From Buttiauxella ferragutiae (GTDB lineage Bacteria > Pseudomonadota > Gammaproteobacteria > Enterobacterales > Enterobacteriaceae), in assembly GCF_001654915.1 (NCBI RefSeq), contig NZ_LXEQ01000056.1: a stretch of 64,000 bases of DNA, one strand, 5' to 3'. This document shows, piece by piece, positions 33,052 to 43,127 of the stretch (the first letter of the stretch is position 1; every line of letters starts with the position of its first letter). The notes under the pieces are model-generated. The model saw nothing but the letters and a program-made list of their open reading frames with translations, did not search any database and was not told the DNA's origin. The position numbers were made by a program, and so were the translations under genes.

Positions 33052-33306
33052 ATGGAAAAAAATAGTGATGTTATCCAAACCCATCCCCTTGTTGGATGGG
33101 ACATCAGCACCGTAGATAGTTACGACGCGCTGATGCTTCGCCTGCACTACCTGACCTCAAATACGCAAAAGCACGACGAAACTGAAATCGGTCAAACTTT
33201 ATGGCTGACCACGGATGTTGCCCGGCAATTTATTTCTATTCTTGAAGCCGGCATTGCTAAGATTGAATCCAGTGATTACCAGGTAAGCGATTATCGTAAG
33301 CATTGA
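33052..33306 (+). CDS. bssS: Biofilm regulator BssS
   Basis: 84 residues, as in E. coli BssS (YceP); the first of two adjacent ATG codons (33049) would add one residue. The family stretch GWDISTVDSYDALMLRLHY is conserved. In E. coli it alters biofilm formation through indole and AI-2 related signalling; the mechanism is unknown. Cytosolic. A clean terminator follows. Confidence 0.93.
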   Translation: MEKNSDVIQTHPLVGWDISTVDSYDALMLRLHYLTSNTQKHDETEIGQTLWLTTDVARQFISILEAGIAKIESSDYQVSDYRKH

Positions 33307-33332
33307 TTATTGATGCTGCCCAAATAACGCAC

Positions 33333-33358
33333 AAGGCACCGTAGAGGTGCCTTTTTTA
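33333..33358 (+). terminator. Terminator of bssS
   Basis: AAGGCACC, loop GTAGA, GGTGCCTT, then T-run TTTT: a classical intrinsic terminator 27 bp after the stop. Confidence 0.9.
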
Positions 33359-33447
33359 TTATTCCTCTTTCGCTCAATTGCCAGGCGACGGAGAATTAAT
33401 TACCCTGCTATATAATTCATTTTTGCCAAAGAGAAGAGAAAAGCACC

Positions 33448-34566
33448 ATGCATTATGACCTTATCATCGTCGGTAGCGGTTCTGTCGGCGCAGCAGCCGG
33501 GTGCTATGCCACTCACTCCGGCTTGAATGTGCTGATGATCGATAGTTGCCATCCCCCTCACCAACAAGGCAGCCATCATGGCGATACACGCCTGATGCGT
33601 CACGCCTACGGCGAAGGGGAAAAATATGTCCCGCTGGTATTGCGTGCGCAGGCACTCTGGGATGCGTTACAGGAAATAAGCGGCGAGAAAGTGTTTCACC
33701 GTACCGGCGTGATTAATCTCGGTCCGGCAGATTCAACGTTTATCTCAACCGTGCAACGCAGTGCGCAAAACTGGTCACTGCCGCTTGAAACGCTGAGTGC
33801 TGAAGCAGTCATGGCACGCTGGCCACAGGTAACCGTTCCCGAAAACTATGTTGGTTTATTTGAGCCGAACTCTGGCGTGCTTCGCAGCGAGCTGGCGGTG
33901 GAGACCTATATTCGACTGGCCAATCAGGGCGGTTGCGCTCAACTGTTCAATTGCCCGGTGGCTGATATTCGTCATACCGCTGAAGGGGTGGTTGTCGATA
34001 CGCCAGAAGGTGAATTCACCGCGAGTAAATTGTTAGTCAGTGCAGGAACATGGGTCACTAAATTGCTACCGGAACTGCCCGTCACGCCAGTGCGCAAAAT
34101 CTTTAGCTGGCATCAGGCCGATGGCCGCTACAGTGAAAAAAACCACTTCCCTGCTTTTACCGCCGAACTACCTGATGGTAGCCAGTATTACGGTTTCCCC
34201 GCGGGTGAGGATAACGAGCTGAAGCTGGGCAAACATGATGGTGGTCAGGTGATTAGTGAACCCGGTCAGCGCAAACCGTTTGGTGCAATCGCCACGGATG
34301 GAAGTGAAGTGTTTAGCTTCTTGCGCCAGATAATGCCAGGTGTGGGCGTGTGTATGCACGGCGCGGCCTGCACCTACGATATGTCACCGGATGAAGATTT
34401 TATTATTGATACCCTGCCGGGTCATGACAACACGTTGGTGATTACCGGCCTGAGCGGACACGGATTTAAATTCGCTTCAGTGCTGGGGGAAATTGCCTGC
34501 CAGTTCGCACTGGGCAAAGAGTCAAGTTTCGACCTGACACCGTTCTCGCTTGCGCGTTTTAACTAG
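33448..34566 (+). CDS. solA: N-methyl-L-tryptophan oxidase
   Basis: 372 residues, equal to E. coli SolA. FAD Rossmann motif VGSGSVGAAAG at residue 7 and the cysteine expected to bind flavin covalently at about 308 (GAACTYD). A monomeric-sarcosine-oxidase-family flavoprotein that oxidises N-methyl amino acids to formaldehyde and hydrogen peroxide. In E. coli yceO, yceJ and yceI separate it from trhO (yceA); here only a REP pair does. Confidence 0.93.
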   Translation: MHYDLIIVGSGSVGAAAGCYATHSGLNVLMIDSCHPPHQQGSHHGDTRLMRHAYGEGEKYVPLVLRAQALWDALQEISGEKVFHRTGVINLGPADSTFISTVQRSAQNWSLPLETLSAEAVMARWPQVTVPENYVGLFEPNSGVLRSELAVETYIRLANQGGCAQLFNCPVADIRHTAEGVVVDTPEGEFTASKLLVSAGTWVTKLLPELPVTPVRKIFSWHQADGRYSEKNHFPAFTAELPDGSQYYGFPAGEDNELKLGKHDGGQVISEPGQRKPFGAIATDGSEVFSFLRQIMPGVGVCMHGAACTYDMSPDEDFIIDTLPGHDNTLVITGLSGHGFKFASVLGEIACQFALGKESSFDLTPFSLARFN

Positions 34567-34598
34567 CGTTCGAGTGACAATAGGCGGAATAAAATGTC

Positions 34599-34687
34599 GT
34601 AGGGTGGATAAGCGGCACGCGCCATCCACCATTTTCGCCTGTATTCACAGATGAAAACGTCAGATGACGCTGCGCTTATCCGACCTG
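34599..34687. repeat. REP pair (BIME) between solA and trhO
   Basis: GTAGGGTGGATAAGCG..GCCATCCACC and GTCAGATGACGC..GCTTATCCGACCTG units, at the convergent ends of solA and trhO, where E. coli carries yceO, yceJ and yceI. Confidence 0.85.
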
Positions 34688-34712
34688 TGAAAGAGGTTTC
34701 CCCCCTTTGCTT

Positions 34713-35762
34713 TTACTTAGGATCCGGGATCCCTAACGTAGTGTTGAGAACGCCACGGGATTTGTTGAAAATCTTATTGCCGTTTTCCCGCCCGGCACGA
34801 CGACGGCGCTGTTCTTCCGGTGACAGAGCCAGTTCATCACGGCAAATGTCACTACAGCAACCGGCAAACTTCTCAGCGCAGCTCGGGCACTGAATAAACA
34901 GCAAGTGGCAGCCGTCATTTTTGCAGTTGGTATGGCTGTCGCAAGATGTACCGCACTGATGGCAATGGGCAATCACATCATCAGAAATACGTTCGCCCAT
35001 ACGCTCATCAAAGACAAAGTTCTTACCGACAAAACGCACCGGAATCCCTTGTTCACGCGCACGTCTTGCGTATTCGATAATCCCGCCTTCAATGTGGTAG
35101 ACGTTCTTGAAACCGTTGTGCAACATCCAGGCACTGGCTTTCTCACAACGGATGCCGCCAGTACAGTACATGACGATTTTTTTGTCTTTGTCTTCCTGCA
35201 ACATGTCGACCGCTTTCGGCAACTGCTCACGGAAAGTGTCCGCCGGGATCTCCAGTGCATCCTGGAAATGACCCACTTCATATTCGTAATGGTTGCGCAT
35301 GTCGATAAACACCGCTTCCGGGTCGTCGAGCATCGCATTCACGTCTGCGGCTTTGAGATAAGCACCGACCTGGCTGGCATCAAATGACGGGTCATCAATC
35401 CCATCGGCGACAATGCGGTCGCGGACCTTCATGCGTAATACCCAAAACGATTTGCCATCGTCTTCGAGGGCAACGTTGAGTCGCACACCGTTAAGTGCAG
35501 GATGGAAAGCGTAAAGTGTTTCGCGGAATCCATCCACACGGCTGTTTGGCACGCTGATTTGCGCGTTAATCCCTTCATGGGCGAGATAAACGCGACCAAA
35601 TACATTTAGCGATGTAAACGCCTGGTAAAGCGCATCGCGCGTCGTTTGAGGGTCTTCAATGGTGAAATACTTATAGAATGAGATGGTAGTGCGAGGCTCA
35701 GTTTCAGCCAACATGCGCACACGCAGTTCATCATTCGATATGCGGTTGTGTAACACTGGCAT
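34713..35762 (-). CDS. trhO: tRNA uridine(34) hydroxylase, rhodanese type
   Basis: 349 residues, like E. coli YceA/TrhO (350). An N-terminal UPF0176 domain, a rhodanese domain with catalytic cysteine near residue 200 (MYCTGGIRCEKAS), and a cysteine-rich C-terminus (HCHQCGTSCDSHTNCKNDGC region and CCSDICRDE) that may bind metal. TrhO makes 5-hydroxyuridine at U34 of tRNA using oxygen. The start at 35762 gives the family N-terminus MPVLHNRISND; longer in-frame starts run into the promoter area shared with lpxL. Confidence 0.93.
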   Translation of the reverse strand: MPVLHNRISNDELRVRMLAETEPRTTISFYKYFTIEDPQTTRDALYQAFTSLNVFGRVYLAHEGINAQISVPNSRVDGFRETLYAFHPALNGVRLNVALEDDGKSFWVLRMKVRDRIVADGIDDPSFDASQVGAYLKAADVNAMLDDPEAVFIDMRNHYEYEVGHFQDALEIPADTFREQLPKAVDMLQEDKDKKIVMYCTGGIRCEKASAWMLHNGFKNVYHIEGGIIEYARRAREQGIPVRFVGKNFVFDERMGERISDDVIAHCHQCGTSCDSHTNCKNDGCHLLFIQCPSCAEKFAGCCSDICRDELALSPEEQRRRRAGRENGNKIFNKSRGVLNTTLGIPDPK

Positions 35763-35991
35763 GGTGTTCGCTCGGCTATCGTTGATAAAAAAGTGGGCTG
35801 CATCATATAGCAATTATCGTTAATTTACATCCTCGCATTTTGCGCTACATTTCCGTTATCTATCCGTACAAAACGCAACAATCGTTTGAATATCAAACAC
35901 TCTGCTGCTGTTAATTTTGGCAGACCCTCAATTAATGTCACAATAGTCTGACTCAAGAAGATCCGGCATTTGCCGTCACAATAGGTTTTAC

Positions 35992-36912
35992 ATGACGAAC
36001 TTACCGCAATTCTCGCGCGCATTACTTCATCCCCGCTATTGGGGAACCTGGTTTGGTATTGGCTTACTTTACTTAGTTACCCTGCTCCCCTATCCGGTGA
36101 TTTATCGAGTCGGGCGTGGGCTTGGCCAACTTGCTATGCGGTTTATGAAGCACCGCGTCACTATTACCCGCCGCAATCTTGAACTCGCCTTTCCCCACAA
36201 AACCGCGGAAGAACGTGAGTATTATCTCGAGAAAAACTTCGAATCCGTTGGCCTAGGCCTGATGGAAACCGGCATGGCATGGTTTTGGCCCACCTGGCGT
36301 ATTCGACGCTGGTGTGATGTTTCTGGTGTCGAGCATATTCACGCGGTGCAGGAAGCCAAACGGGGCGTGTTGCTCATTGGAATTCATTTCCTGACGCTGG
36401 AATTAGGCGCGCGCATGTTCGGTATGAACACGCCCGGTATCGGCGTTTACCGCCCGAATGACAACCCCCTGCTCGACTGGCTGCAAACCTGGGGCCGTAT
36501 GCGCTCCAATAAAAGCATGATCGACCGTAAAGACCTTAAAGGCATGATTCGTGCACTGAAACAGGGTGAAATCATCTGGTACGCACCGGACCACGACTAC
36601 GGCCCGCGTGGCAGCGTTTTCGTGCCATTTTTTGGCGTTGACGAAGCCGCCACCACCGCAGGAACATACACTCTTGCACGTATGTCAGGTGCGGCAATCG
36701 TACCAATGGTGCCGCGCCGCAAGCCGGACGGTAAAGGTTACGAGTTGCTGATTCTACCCGCAGAGTTTTCACCACCGCTGGAAACCCCTGAAAGTACGGC
36801 GATCTGGATGAATAAAATCATCGAGCAGTGCATTTTGATGGCCCCGGAGCAATACATGTGGCTGCACCGCCGCTTTAAAACGCGTCCAGAAGGGGTTCCT
36901 GCGCGTTATTAA
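35992..36912 (+). CDS. lpxL: Lipid A lauroyl acyltransferase
   Basis: 306 residues, as in E. coli LpxL. An N-terminal membrane anchor (residues 17-37) and the HX4E catalytic pair H132/E137 in GIHFLTLELG. It adds laurate to Kdo2-lipid IVA at the inner-membrane cytoplasmic face. Divergent from trhO; terminator follows. Confidence 0.94.
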   Translation: MTNLPQFSRALLHPRYWGTWFGIGLLYLVTLLPYPVIYRVGRGLGQLAMRFMKHRVTITRRNLELAFPHKTAEEREYYLEKNFESVGLGLMETGMAWFWPTWRIRRWCDVSGVEHIHAVQEAKRGVLLIGIHFLTLELGARMFGMNTPGIGVYRPNDNPLLDWLQTWGRMRSNKSMIDRKDLKGMIRALKQGEIIWYAPDHDYGPRGSVFVPFFGVDEAATTAGTYTLARMSGAAIVPMVPRRKPDGKGYELLILPAEFSPPLETPESTAIWMNKIIEQCILMAPEQYMWLHRRFKTRPEGVPARY

Positions 36913-36924
36913 CTTCTGTAAATC

Positions 36925-36947
36925 GGTGGCATGTTGCCACCTTTTTT
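36925..36947 (+). terminator. Terminator of lpxL
   Basis: GGTGGC, loop ATGTT, GCCACC, then TTTTTT. Confidence 0.92.
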
Positions 36948-37054
36948 CATTCTAAAATTGTGTTTCAGAAACATTGCCCCTCCCCGCCAACAAGCGCATA
37001 ATTAGCAAGGTAATAATTCCATCACATGTCTTTTCTGCACTGAACTGGAGCGTT

Positions 37055-38281
37055 ATGACTCTCCCCGAGAACCCGATCAACTGGAAACGAAATCTCACCG
37101 TTGCATGGCTTGGGTGTTTTCTTACCGGTGTCGCATTTAGCCTGGTCATGCCCTTCCTGCCGCTGTATGTCGAACATCTTGGCGTGACCGGACACAGCGC
37201 ACTCAACATGTGGTCCGGCATCGTTTTCAGCATTACCTTTTTGTTCTCAGCCATTGCGTCACCTTTCTGGGGCGGGCTTGCCGACCGTAAAGGCCGCAAG
37301 ATAATGCTACTGCGTTCAGCATTGGGGATGTCCATTGTGATGGTGCTGATGGGCTTTGCGAGCAATATCTGGCAATTTCTGGCGCTGCGCGCACTGCTCG
37401 GACTATTGGGTGGATTTGTCCCCAATGCTAACGCGCTTATCGCCACCCAAGTTCCGCGCCATAAAAGTGGTTGGGCATTGGGCACGTTGTCTACCGGCGG
37501 GGTAAGCGGTGCACTTCTTGGGCCGATGATTGGCGGTTTTCTGGCGGATACCTATGGCCTGCGTCCGGTGTTTTTCATCACCGCTGGCGTGCTATTTACC
37601 TGTTTTGTTTTTACCTTGTTCTGCATTCGCGAACAATTTACCCCGGTGCACAAGAAGGACATGTTGCACGCACGTCAGGTTTTAACTTCGCTCAAAAATC
37701 CACGCCTGGTGCTGAGTCTGTTTATCACCACCATGATTATTCAGGTTGCCACCGGTTCTATCGCCCCGATTCTTACGCTTTACGTGCGTGAACTGGCAGG
37801 CAATGTCAGCAATCTGGCATTTATCAGCGGGATGATTGCATCTGTGCCTGGCGTTGCGGCGTTAATCAGTGCGCCGCGACTGGGCAAACTGGGGGATAGA
37901 ATCGGGCCGGAAAGGATTTTAATCTGCGCGCTGGTTATCTCTGTGTTGTTGCTGATCCCAATGTCGATGGTACAAAACCCATGGCAACTGGGGGTGTTAC
38001 GTTTCCTGCTTGGTGCCGCCGATGGCGCACTGTTGCCAGCGGTACAAACACTGCTGGTCTACAACTCAAGCAACCAAATTGCCGGGCGTATCTTTAGTTA
38101 CAACCAGTCATTCCGCGATATTGGTAATGTCACTGGTCCGTTGATGGGTGCCGCTGTTTCAGCAAACTATGGCTTCCGCACGGTATTTTTAGTCACCGGT
38201 TGTGTGGTTCTTTTCAATGCTCTTTACTCGTGGATAAGTCTCCGTCGCCCGACTGAACGTGTCAGTGTTTCTGGCGACTGA
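37055..38281 (+). CDS. mdtG: MFS multidrug efflux pump MdtG
   Basis: 408 residues, equal to E. coli MdtG; 12 helices, with the MFS loop motif GGLADRKGRK near residue 75. Overproduction in E. coli gives fosfomycin/deoxycholate resistance, and the gene belongs to the Mar/Sox/Rob regulon there (no site verified here). The start at 37055 has CTGGAG upstream and removes 27 residues encoded in the leader. Confidence 0.93.
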   Translation: MTLPENPINWKRNLTVAWLGCFLTGVAFSLVMPFLPLYVEHLGVTGHSALNMWSGIVFSITFLFSAIASPFWGGLADRKGRKIMLLRSALGMSIVMVLMGFASNIWQFLALRALLGLLGGFVPNANALIATQVPRHKSGWALGTLSTGGVSGALLGPMIGGFLADTYGLRPVFFITAGVLFTCFVFTLFCIREQFTPVHKKDMLHARQVLTSLKNPRLVLSLFITTMIIQVATGSIAPILTLYVRELAGNVSNLAFISGMIASVPGVAALISAPRLGKLGDRIGPERILICALVISVLLLIPMSMVQNPWQLGVLRFLLGAADGALLPAVQTLLVYNSSNQIAGRIFSYNQSFRDIGNVTGPLMGAAVSANYGFRTVFLVTGCVVLFNALYSWISLRRPTERVSVSGD

Positions 38282-38382
38282 CTCAGAAATCTCCGACATA
38301 CTTGCAACTTTGCAAACAGCGTCAACAATTAACTTGAAATGGCGCCGTAACGCGCTCCCTGACCTGTACAAAGGAGATTACT

Positions 38383-38757
38383 ATGAGTCTGTATGCGACG
38401 CTGGAAGAGGCCATCGATGCCGCACGCGAGCTTTTCCTTGTTGAGAACCCGGAGCTGGATGAAGAGAGTGCCAGTGTTCAGCAACTGAACATTCAGAAGT
38501 ACATTCTTCAGGATGGCGACATTATGTGGCAAGCCGAGTTTTTCGCTGATGACAGCGGGGATGGCGAATGTCTACCGATGGTCAGCGGTGAAGCGGCGCA
38601 AAGTGTCTTTGACGGTGACTATGATGAAATCGAGTTACGTCAGGAGTGGATTGAAGAAAATACACTGCACGAATGGGACGAAGGTGAATTTCAACTTGAG
38701 CCGCCTCTGGATACCGAGGAAGGCCAGACTGCCGCTGATGAATGGGATGAACGATAA
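38383..38757 (+). CDS. msyB: Acidic protein MsyB
   Basis: 124 residues, very acidic (DEESASVQQ, GDYDEIELRQEW, LHEWDEGEFQLEPP), same length as E. coli MsyB. In E. coli extra copies suppress secY and secA defects; the precise function is unknown. AAGGAGA precedes the start. Its stop is three bases from the stop of convergent yceK. Confidence 0.94.
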   Translation: MSLYATLEEAIDAARELFLVENPELDEESASVQQLNIQKYILQDGDIMWQAEFFADDSGDGECLPMVSGEAAQSVFDGDYDEIELRQEWIEENTLHEWDEGEFQLEPPLDTEEGQTAADEWDER

Positions 38758-38760
38758 GTT

Positions 38761-38991
38761 TTACTCGTAAGGCCCATGGCTGGCATCAATCGGCAGCAAA
38801 AGTGTGTCGAACACCAGCGAAAAAGGTAAATCGAGCACAGTAATATAGCGCCATGCGCTGTCACGCACATCCCACTGTACACCGGGGTAATACTGATTAC
38901 CATGTCCCTGCCCCGGTACCGCACGGCTAATAATACTCCCGCATCCGCTCAGTAAGCAGGCGAACAACGCGACCACAAGGATTCTTAACAC
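38761..38991 (-). CDS. yceK: DUF1375 lipoprotein YceK (GTG start)
   Basis: 76 residues with a lipobox LLSGC (lipidated cysteine near residue 17), followed by the conserved HGNQYYPGVQWDVRDSAW. The GTG at 38991 has GGAG eight bases upstream and gives the length of E. coli YceK (75); a longer in-frame frame to 39030 crosses the opgH terminator and is unlikely. Probable membrane-anchored periplasmic lipoprotein, function unknown. Confidence 0.9.
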   Translation of the reverse strand: MLRILVVALFACLLSGCGSIISRAVPGQGHGNQYYPGVQWDVRDSAWRYITVLDLPFSLVFDTLLLPIDASHGPYE

Positions 38992-39002
38992 AGTTTTACT
39001 CC

Positions 39003-39031
39003 AAAAAAATGCCGACCCGAAGGCCGGCATT
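39003..39031 (-). terminator. Terminator of opgGH
   Basis: On the minus strand AATGCCGGCC..GGTCGGCATT is followed by seven T. It lies 18 bp after the opgH stop. Confidence 0.9.
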
Positions 39032-39049
39032 GATGATGCGTTTCGCGCT

Positions 39050-41581
39050 CTATTTGGACGGTAACGCCTCAGGGTTCAGGCTAACCGTTTTGTAGCTATC
39101 TACCCACGAGGAGTAACGCTGCGGATTCGACCACACACGATAATGCAGACGAGACATAGTGACCGGATCGCTTAACAACACCAAACGACGATCGCGGTTC
39201 AGCTTGTCAGGCGTTTCGTTCAGTGCCTGCTCAACGTGACGATCGCGCGCAATTTCCAGCACCTGGCTTGCACGGTGACGTGCTGTTGCCATCGCAGTTG
39301 CCAGGGCATTAAACGACGGGTTAAACACCGCGTGCATAAAGCCATCATCCAGCGTACGGCTGCGGTTCAGCTTCAGGTAGTTGTCGGTATCGACCAGAAC
39401 CTGCGGAGGAGAATACTCTTCCGGGATCAGGAACAACTTCCAACGCTTAGTACGCAAACCGATGGTCGCACGACTCGAAATCACCGAGACAAATGGTGAC
39501 AGAATCAGTGAGAAGACGATTGGCGCAAGCCAGAACAAGAAGCGCAAATCCAGCCATGCCATGCCGACAGCCCACACCAGACCCAACAGAAGTTGAGAAC
39601 CGTGGCGCATAAACGCTTCACCCCATGGGGTTGAATCATCATCACGCTGCGGCGAGTTCCAGACCACTTCCCAACCGAGGAACGCGCTAACCACAAATAC
39701 GGTGTGGAACAGCATACGCACCGGAGCCAGCAGCACAGAGAACAGTACTTCCAGCAGCAGGGAGGCCGTCACGCGGAAGAAACCGCCGAACTCTTTCGAG
39801 CCTTTGCACCAAATCAGAATGATACTCAGCAGCTTCGGCAGGAACAGTAACACCATGGTGGAAGCAAACAGCGCAATCGCCAGTTCCGGACGCCACTGCG
39901 GCCACACCGGGAACAGCTGGCGCGGTTGCAGGAAGTACTGCGGTTCTGTCAGCGCATGAACCACCTGCAATGCAGTTGATAATGCGAGGAACATAAACCA
40001 CAAAGGTGCCGACAGATACGACATGACGCCCGTCAGGAATACCGCACGGTGAACCGGGTGCATGCCTTTTACCAGGAACAGACGGAAGTTCATCAAGTTA
40101 CCGTGGCACCAACGGCGGTCACGCTTGAGTTCATCCAGTAAGTTCGGTGGCAGTTCTTCATAAGAACCCGGCAAGTCATAGGCAATCCATACGCCCCAAC
40201 CCGCACGGCGCATCAAAGCGGCTTCGACGAAGTCGTGCGAAAGGATTGAACCGGCGAATGACCCTTCACCTGGCAGCGGTGCTAACGCACAGTGCTCGAT
40301 GAACGGCTTAACGCGAATAATCGCATTGTGGCCCCAGTAGTGGGATTCGCCCAACTGCCAGAAGTGCAGACCTGCGGTAAACAACGGCCCGTAAACGCGA
40401 GTTGCAAACTGCTGGCAGCGCGCATACAGCGTGTCCATGCCAGACGCTTTTGGTGATGACTGAATGATGCCCGCATTCGGGTTAGCATTCATCAAACGCA
40501 CCAGGTTGGTCAGACAGTCACCGCTCATGACGGAGTCAGCATCCAACACCACCATGTAGCTGTATTGGTTACCCCAGCGACGGCAGAAGTCATCGATGTT
40601 GCCACTTTTACGTTTCACACGGCGGCGGCGGCGGCGGTAGAAAATCTGCCCTTCGCCCTGCACTTCGTTGATCAGTTCCATCCACGCTTTTTGCTCGGCA
40701 ACACAGATATCCGGGTTGTAGCTGTCGCTCAGGATGTAAACATCGAAGTGCTGCTGTTGGCCGGTCGCTTTTACCGATTCCCACGTCGCACGCAGACCCG
40801 CAAATACGCGGTCAACGTCTTCGTTACAAATAGGCATAATCAACGCAGTGCGGTTCGCCGGGTCGATTGGCTCATCACCCACTGTTGAGGCAGAGATACT
40901 GTATTTATCTTTGCCCATCAGTAGCTGGAGGAAGCCCATCAACGCGGTCCAGAAACCGGCTGATACCCAACAGAACAGAATCGCAAACAGGATCAAGATG
41001 CCGGTCTGCAGCACATACGGCAGCAGCTGCATGAAGGAGACCCACAAATCCTGGTCGAGCATATCGGATGGATTGATCAGCGCCCAGCCCTGGTAAGGCA
41101 GAATGGTCTTCATGTACCAGGTCGCCACCACGGTCTGAGAAATGGTCAGCAGCAGCAGAATGTAACGTCGAATAGTCCCGACGGTACGCCATTTCTGCTC
41201 AGCTTCAGCCTCTTCTTTCGACATATAGCGAGGATTAACTTCCCGCCCGCGTAAACGATCCCAGAACCGACCAATTGGGTTGGTGCGCCACGGATCGGGG
41301 AACATCGAAGAACGCGTTGCTTTTGGCATTGCCTGCAACTGGGTGCGCCCTTCTTCATCCTTAATCAGTTGTTCCGCACCCAACGATCCAGGCCAGCTCG
41401 CTTCGAGCCGGGCCTTTACCGAGGCTAAAGGGGAATCATCGGCGCGGTCATAGTGGTGCTCTTGCGCATCCAGCGCCTCATGCACCGCTTGCAGATCCGA
41501 TGCAGGTAGAGCCGCCTTCTGCTCAGCAGAAAGCGGGAGGGCATCAATATAATCAGACGCAGTATCAGTAAACTTATTCAT
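39050..41581 (-). CDS. opgH: Osmoregulated periplasmic glucan glucosyltransferase
   Basis: 843 residues (847 in E. coli). A family-2 glycosyltransferase domain lies between two membrane parts: DADSVM near residue 346 and the QxxRW-like RDRRWCHGN near 490, with four to six further helices up to 720. It polymerises beta-1,2-glucose from UDP-glucose and passes it across the inner membrane. The ATG at 41581 overlaps the end of opgG by eight bases, as in E. coli; an earlier in-frame start inside opgG is unlikely. Confidence 0.95.
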   Translation of the reverse strand: MNKFTDTASDYIDALPLSAEQKAALPASDLQAVHEALDAQEHHYDRADDSPLASVKARLEASWPGSLGAEQLIKDEEGRTQLQAMPKATRSSMFPDPWRTNPIGRFWDRLRGREVNPRYMSKEEAEAEQKWRTVGTIRRYILLLLTISQTVVATWYMKTILPYQGWALINPSDMLDQDLWVSFMQLLPYVLQTGILILFAILFCWVSAGFWTALMGFLQLLMGKDKYSISASTVGDEPIDPANRTALIMPICNEDVDRVFAGLRATWESVKATGQQQHFDVYILSDSYNPDICVAEQKAWMELINEVQGEGQIFYRRRRRRVKRKSGNIDDFCRRWGNQYSYMVVLDADSVMSGDCLTNLVRLMNANPNAGIIQSSPKASGMDTLYARCQQFATRVYGPLFTAGLHFWQLGESHYWGHNAIIRVKPFIEHCALAPLPGEGSFAGSILSHDFVEAALMRRAGWGVWIAYDLPGSYEELPPNLLDELKRDRRWCHGNLMNFRLFLVKGMHPVHRAVFLTGVMSYLSAPLWFMFLALSTALQVVHALTEPQYFLQPRQLFPVWPQWRPELAIALFASTMVLLFLPKLLSIILIWCKGSKEFGGFFRVTASLLLEVLFSVLLAPVRMLFHTVFVVSAFLGWEVVWNSPQRDDDSTPWGEAFMRHGSQLLLGLVWAVGMAWLDLRFLFWLAPIVFSLILSPFVSVISSRATIGLRTKRWKLFLIPEEYSPPQVLVDTDNYLKLNRSRTLDDGFMHAVFNPSFNALATAMATARHRASQVLEIARDRHVEQALNETPDKLNRDRRLVLLSDPVTMSRLHYRVWSNPQRYSSWVDSYKTVSLNPEALPSK

Positions 41582-43127
41582 TGGCAGGTAGCTGGTAGCT
41601 CCAGGTTTCACTCAACGTTTGCGAGCCATTGACCAGCGCTGCACGCATTTCAGTCGGTTTCTTCTCGTCTTTGACTTTCAGACGTACTGTCAAACGCCAG
41701 CCTTTAGTGACCGGGTTGTAACGTACCTGGCTGTCAACGATTTCGCCGTTGTCACCGATGCTGGTTTGCGCGGTAACCGGCGTATCTTGCGGCAGTTTTT
41801 TCATGTCCGCGCCGACGTAATCCACGACAAACGCAATCGTGCCGTCTGGCTGGCGAATCAGATTCGACTGCTTCACATCACCGGTTGAGCGGCGAGTCTG
41901 CGTCACGTACGCGTTATCTGGCGCGTGCATTTTGTCTTCGTCACGGCTGAAGGTAATGGTGTATTTGAAGTTCATCTCTTTGCCGGGTTCCGGGAGCTGA
42001 TCCGGCGTCCAGTAAGCAACGATGTTGTCATTGGTTTCGTCGTTGGTTGGAATTTCCACCAGTTCGACGCGACCTTTACCCCAATCACCTTGCGGTGCAA
42101 CCCAGGCGCTTGGACGCTGATCGTAACGATCATTCAGATCTTCAAAACGAGAGAACTGACGGCCACGTTGCAGCAAACCAAAACCAACCGGATTTTCTGT
42201 CGCGAAGGAACTCACGGCCAGATGTTTCGGGTTATTCAGCGGACGCCAAATCCACTCACCGTTACCAGCATGGATAGACAGACCGTTAGAGTCATGTAAT
42301 TCAGGACGGTAGTTGATGCTTGGTGACGGCTGATTTGGCCCAAACAGGAACATACTGGTCAGCGGTGCAACGCCCAGTTTGCCTACTTTGTCGCGCAAAT
42401 AAACTTTTGACTGCACGTTGACTACGGTGTCACGCCCAGGGGTAATCACAAAGCGATAGGCACCTGTTGCACGTGGGGAGTCGAGCAACGCATAGAGGGT
42501 CAGCGTTTTGTCGCCAGTTTTCGGGCGCTCAATCCAGTACTCACGGAAACGGGGGAACTCTTCACCAGATGGCAAAGCAGTATCGATAGCCAAACCACGA
42601 GCAGACAGACCATAAACCTGACCTGAGCCAATCACACGGAAATAACTCGCCCCGAGCATGCTGACAATTTCGTCGTTTTTATCTTTGCTGTTGATCGGAT
42701 AGAGCACTTTGAACCCGGCGAAGCCAAGATCTTTAACGGTGTCTTTATCGTGTTTTACATTACCGAAATTAAAGTAATCCGGGTTGTACTTGATCTTATG
42801 AACCGCAGTCGCTGTCACTTCGTTGATAGCAACCGGGGTGTCGAAGTACATACCCTGATGATAAAATTCAAGCTTAAATGGGGTCTTTAACTTGCTCCAG
42901 TAGGCTTTGTCGTGATTGAACTGGATCTGCTGATAATCCGCATATTTCATGTCGCGGAAGAGCGAAGGCAGATTGCTTTTCGGTGCTTCGTAGCTTTTGC
43001 CCGCTAATGTTTTCGCTTGTTTTGCGACATCATCGATGGTGAAGGCCCAAACCGAGGTGGTATAAAGTGACAACATTACTGCCGCACCGAGCCCACACAT
43101 TTTCATCATTTTTAGTTTATGTTTCAT
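41574..43127 (-). CDS. opgG: Periplasmic glucan biosynthesis protein OpgG
   Basis: 517 residues with the start at 43127 (MKHKLKMMKM); the downstream MMKM start gives 511, as in E. coli. Neither has a good ribosome site, so the exact start is open; a GTG at 43139 is two bases from a GGGGG and is less likely. A signal peptide ends at about VWA-FTIDD. The mature protein is a two-domain beta-sandwich acting in the periplasm on the glucan backbone. Translationally coupled to opgH; divergent from opgC over 276 bp. Confidence 0.93.
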   Translation of the reverse strand: MKHKLKMMKMCGLGAAVMLSLYTTSVWAFTIDDVAKQAKTLAGKSYEAPKSNLPSLFRDMKYADYQQIQFNHDKAYWSKLKTPFKLEFYHQGMYFDTPVAINEVTATAVHKIKYNPDYFNFGNVKHDKDTVKDLGFAGFKVLYPINSKDKNDEIVSMLGASYFRVIGSGQVYGLSARGLAIDTALPSGEEFPRFREYWIERPKTGDKTLTLYALLDSPRATGAYRFVITPGRDTVVNVQSKVYLRDKVGKLGVAPLTSMFLFGPNQPSPSINYRPELHDSNGLSIHAGNGEWIWRPLNNPKHLAVSSFATENPVGFGLLQRGRQFSRFEDLNDRYDQRPSAWVAPQGDWGKGRVELVEIPTNDETNDNIVAYWTPDQLPEPGKEMNFKYTITFSRDEDKMHAPDNAYVTQTRRSTGDVKQSNLIRQPDGTIAFVVDYVGADMKKLPQDTPVTAQTSIGDNGEIVDSQVRYNPVTKGWRLTVRLKVKDEKKPTEMRAALVNGSQTLSETWSYQLPANE

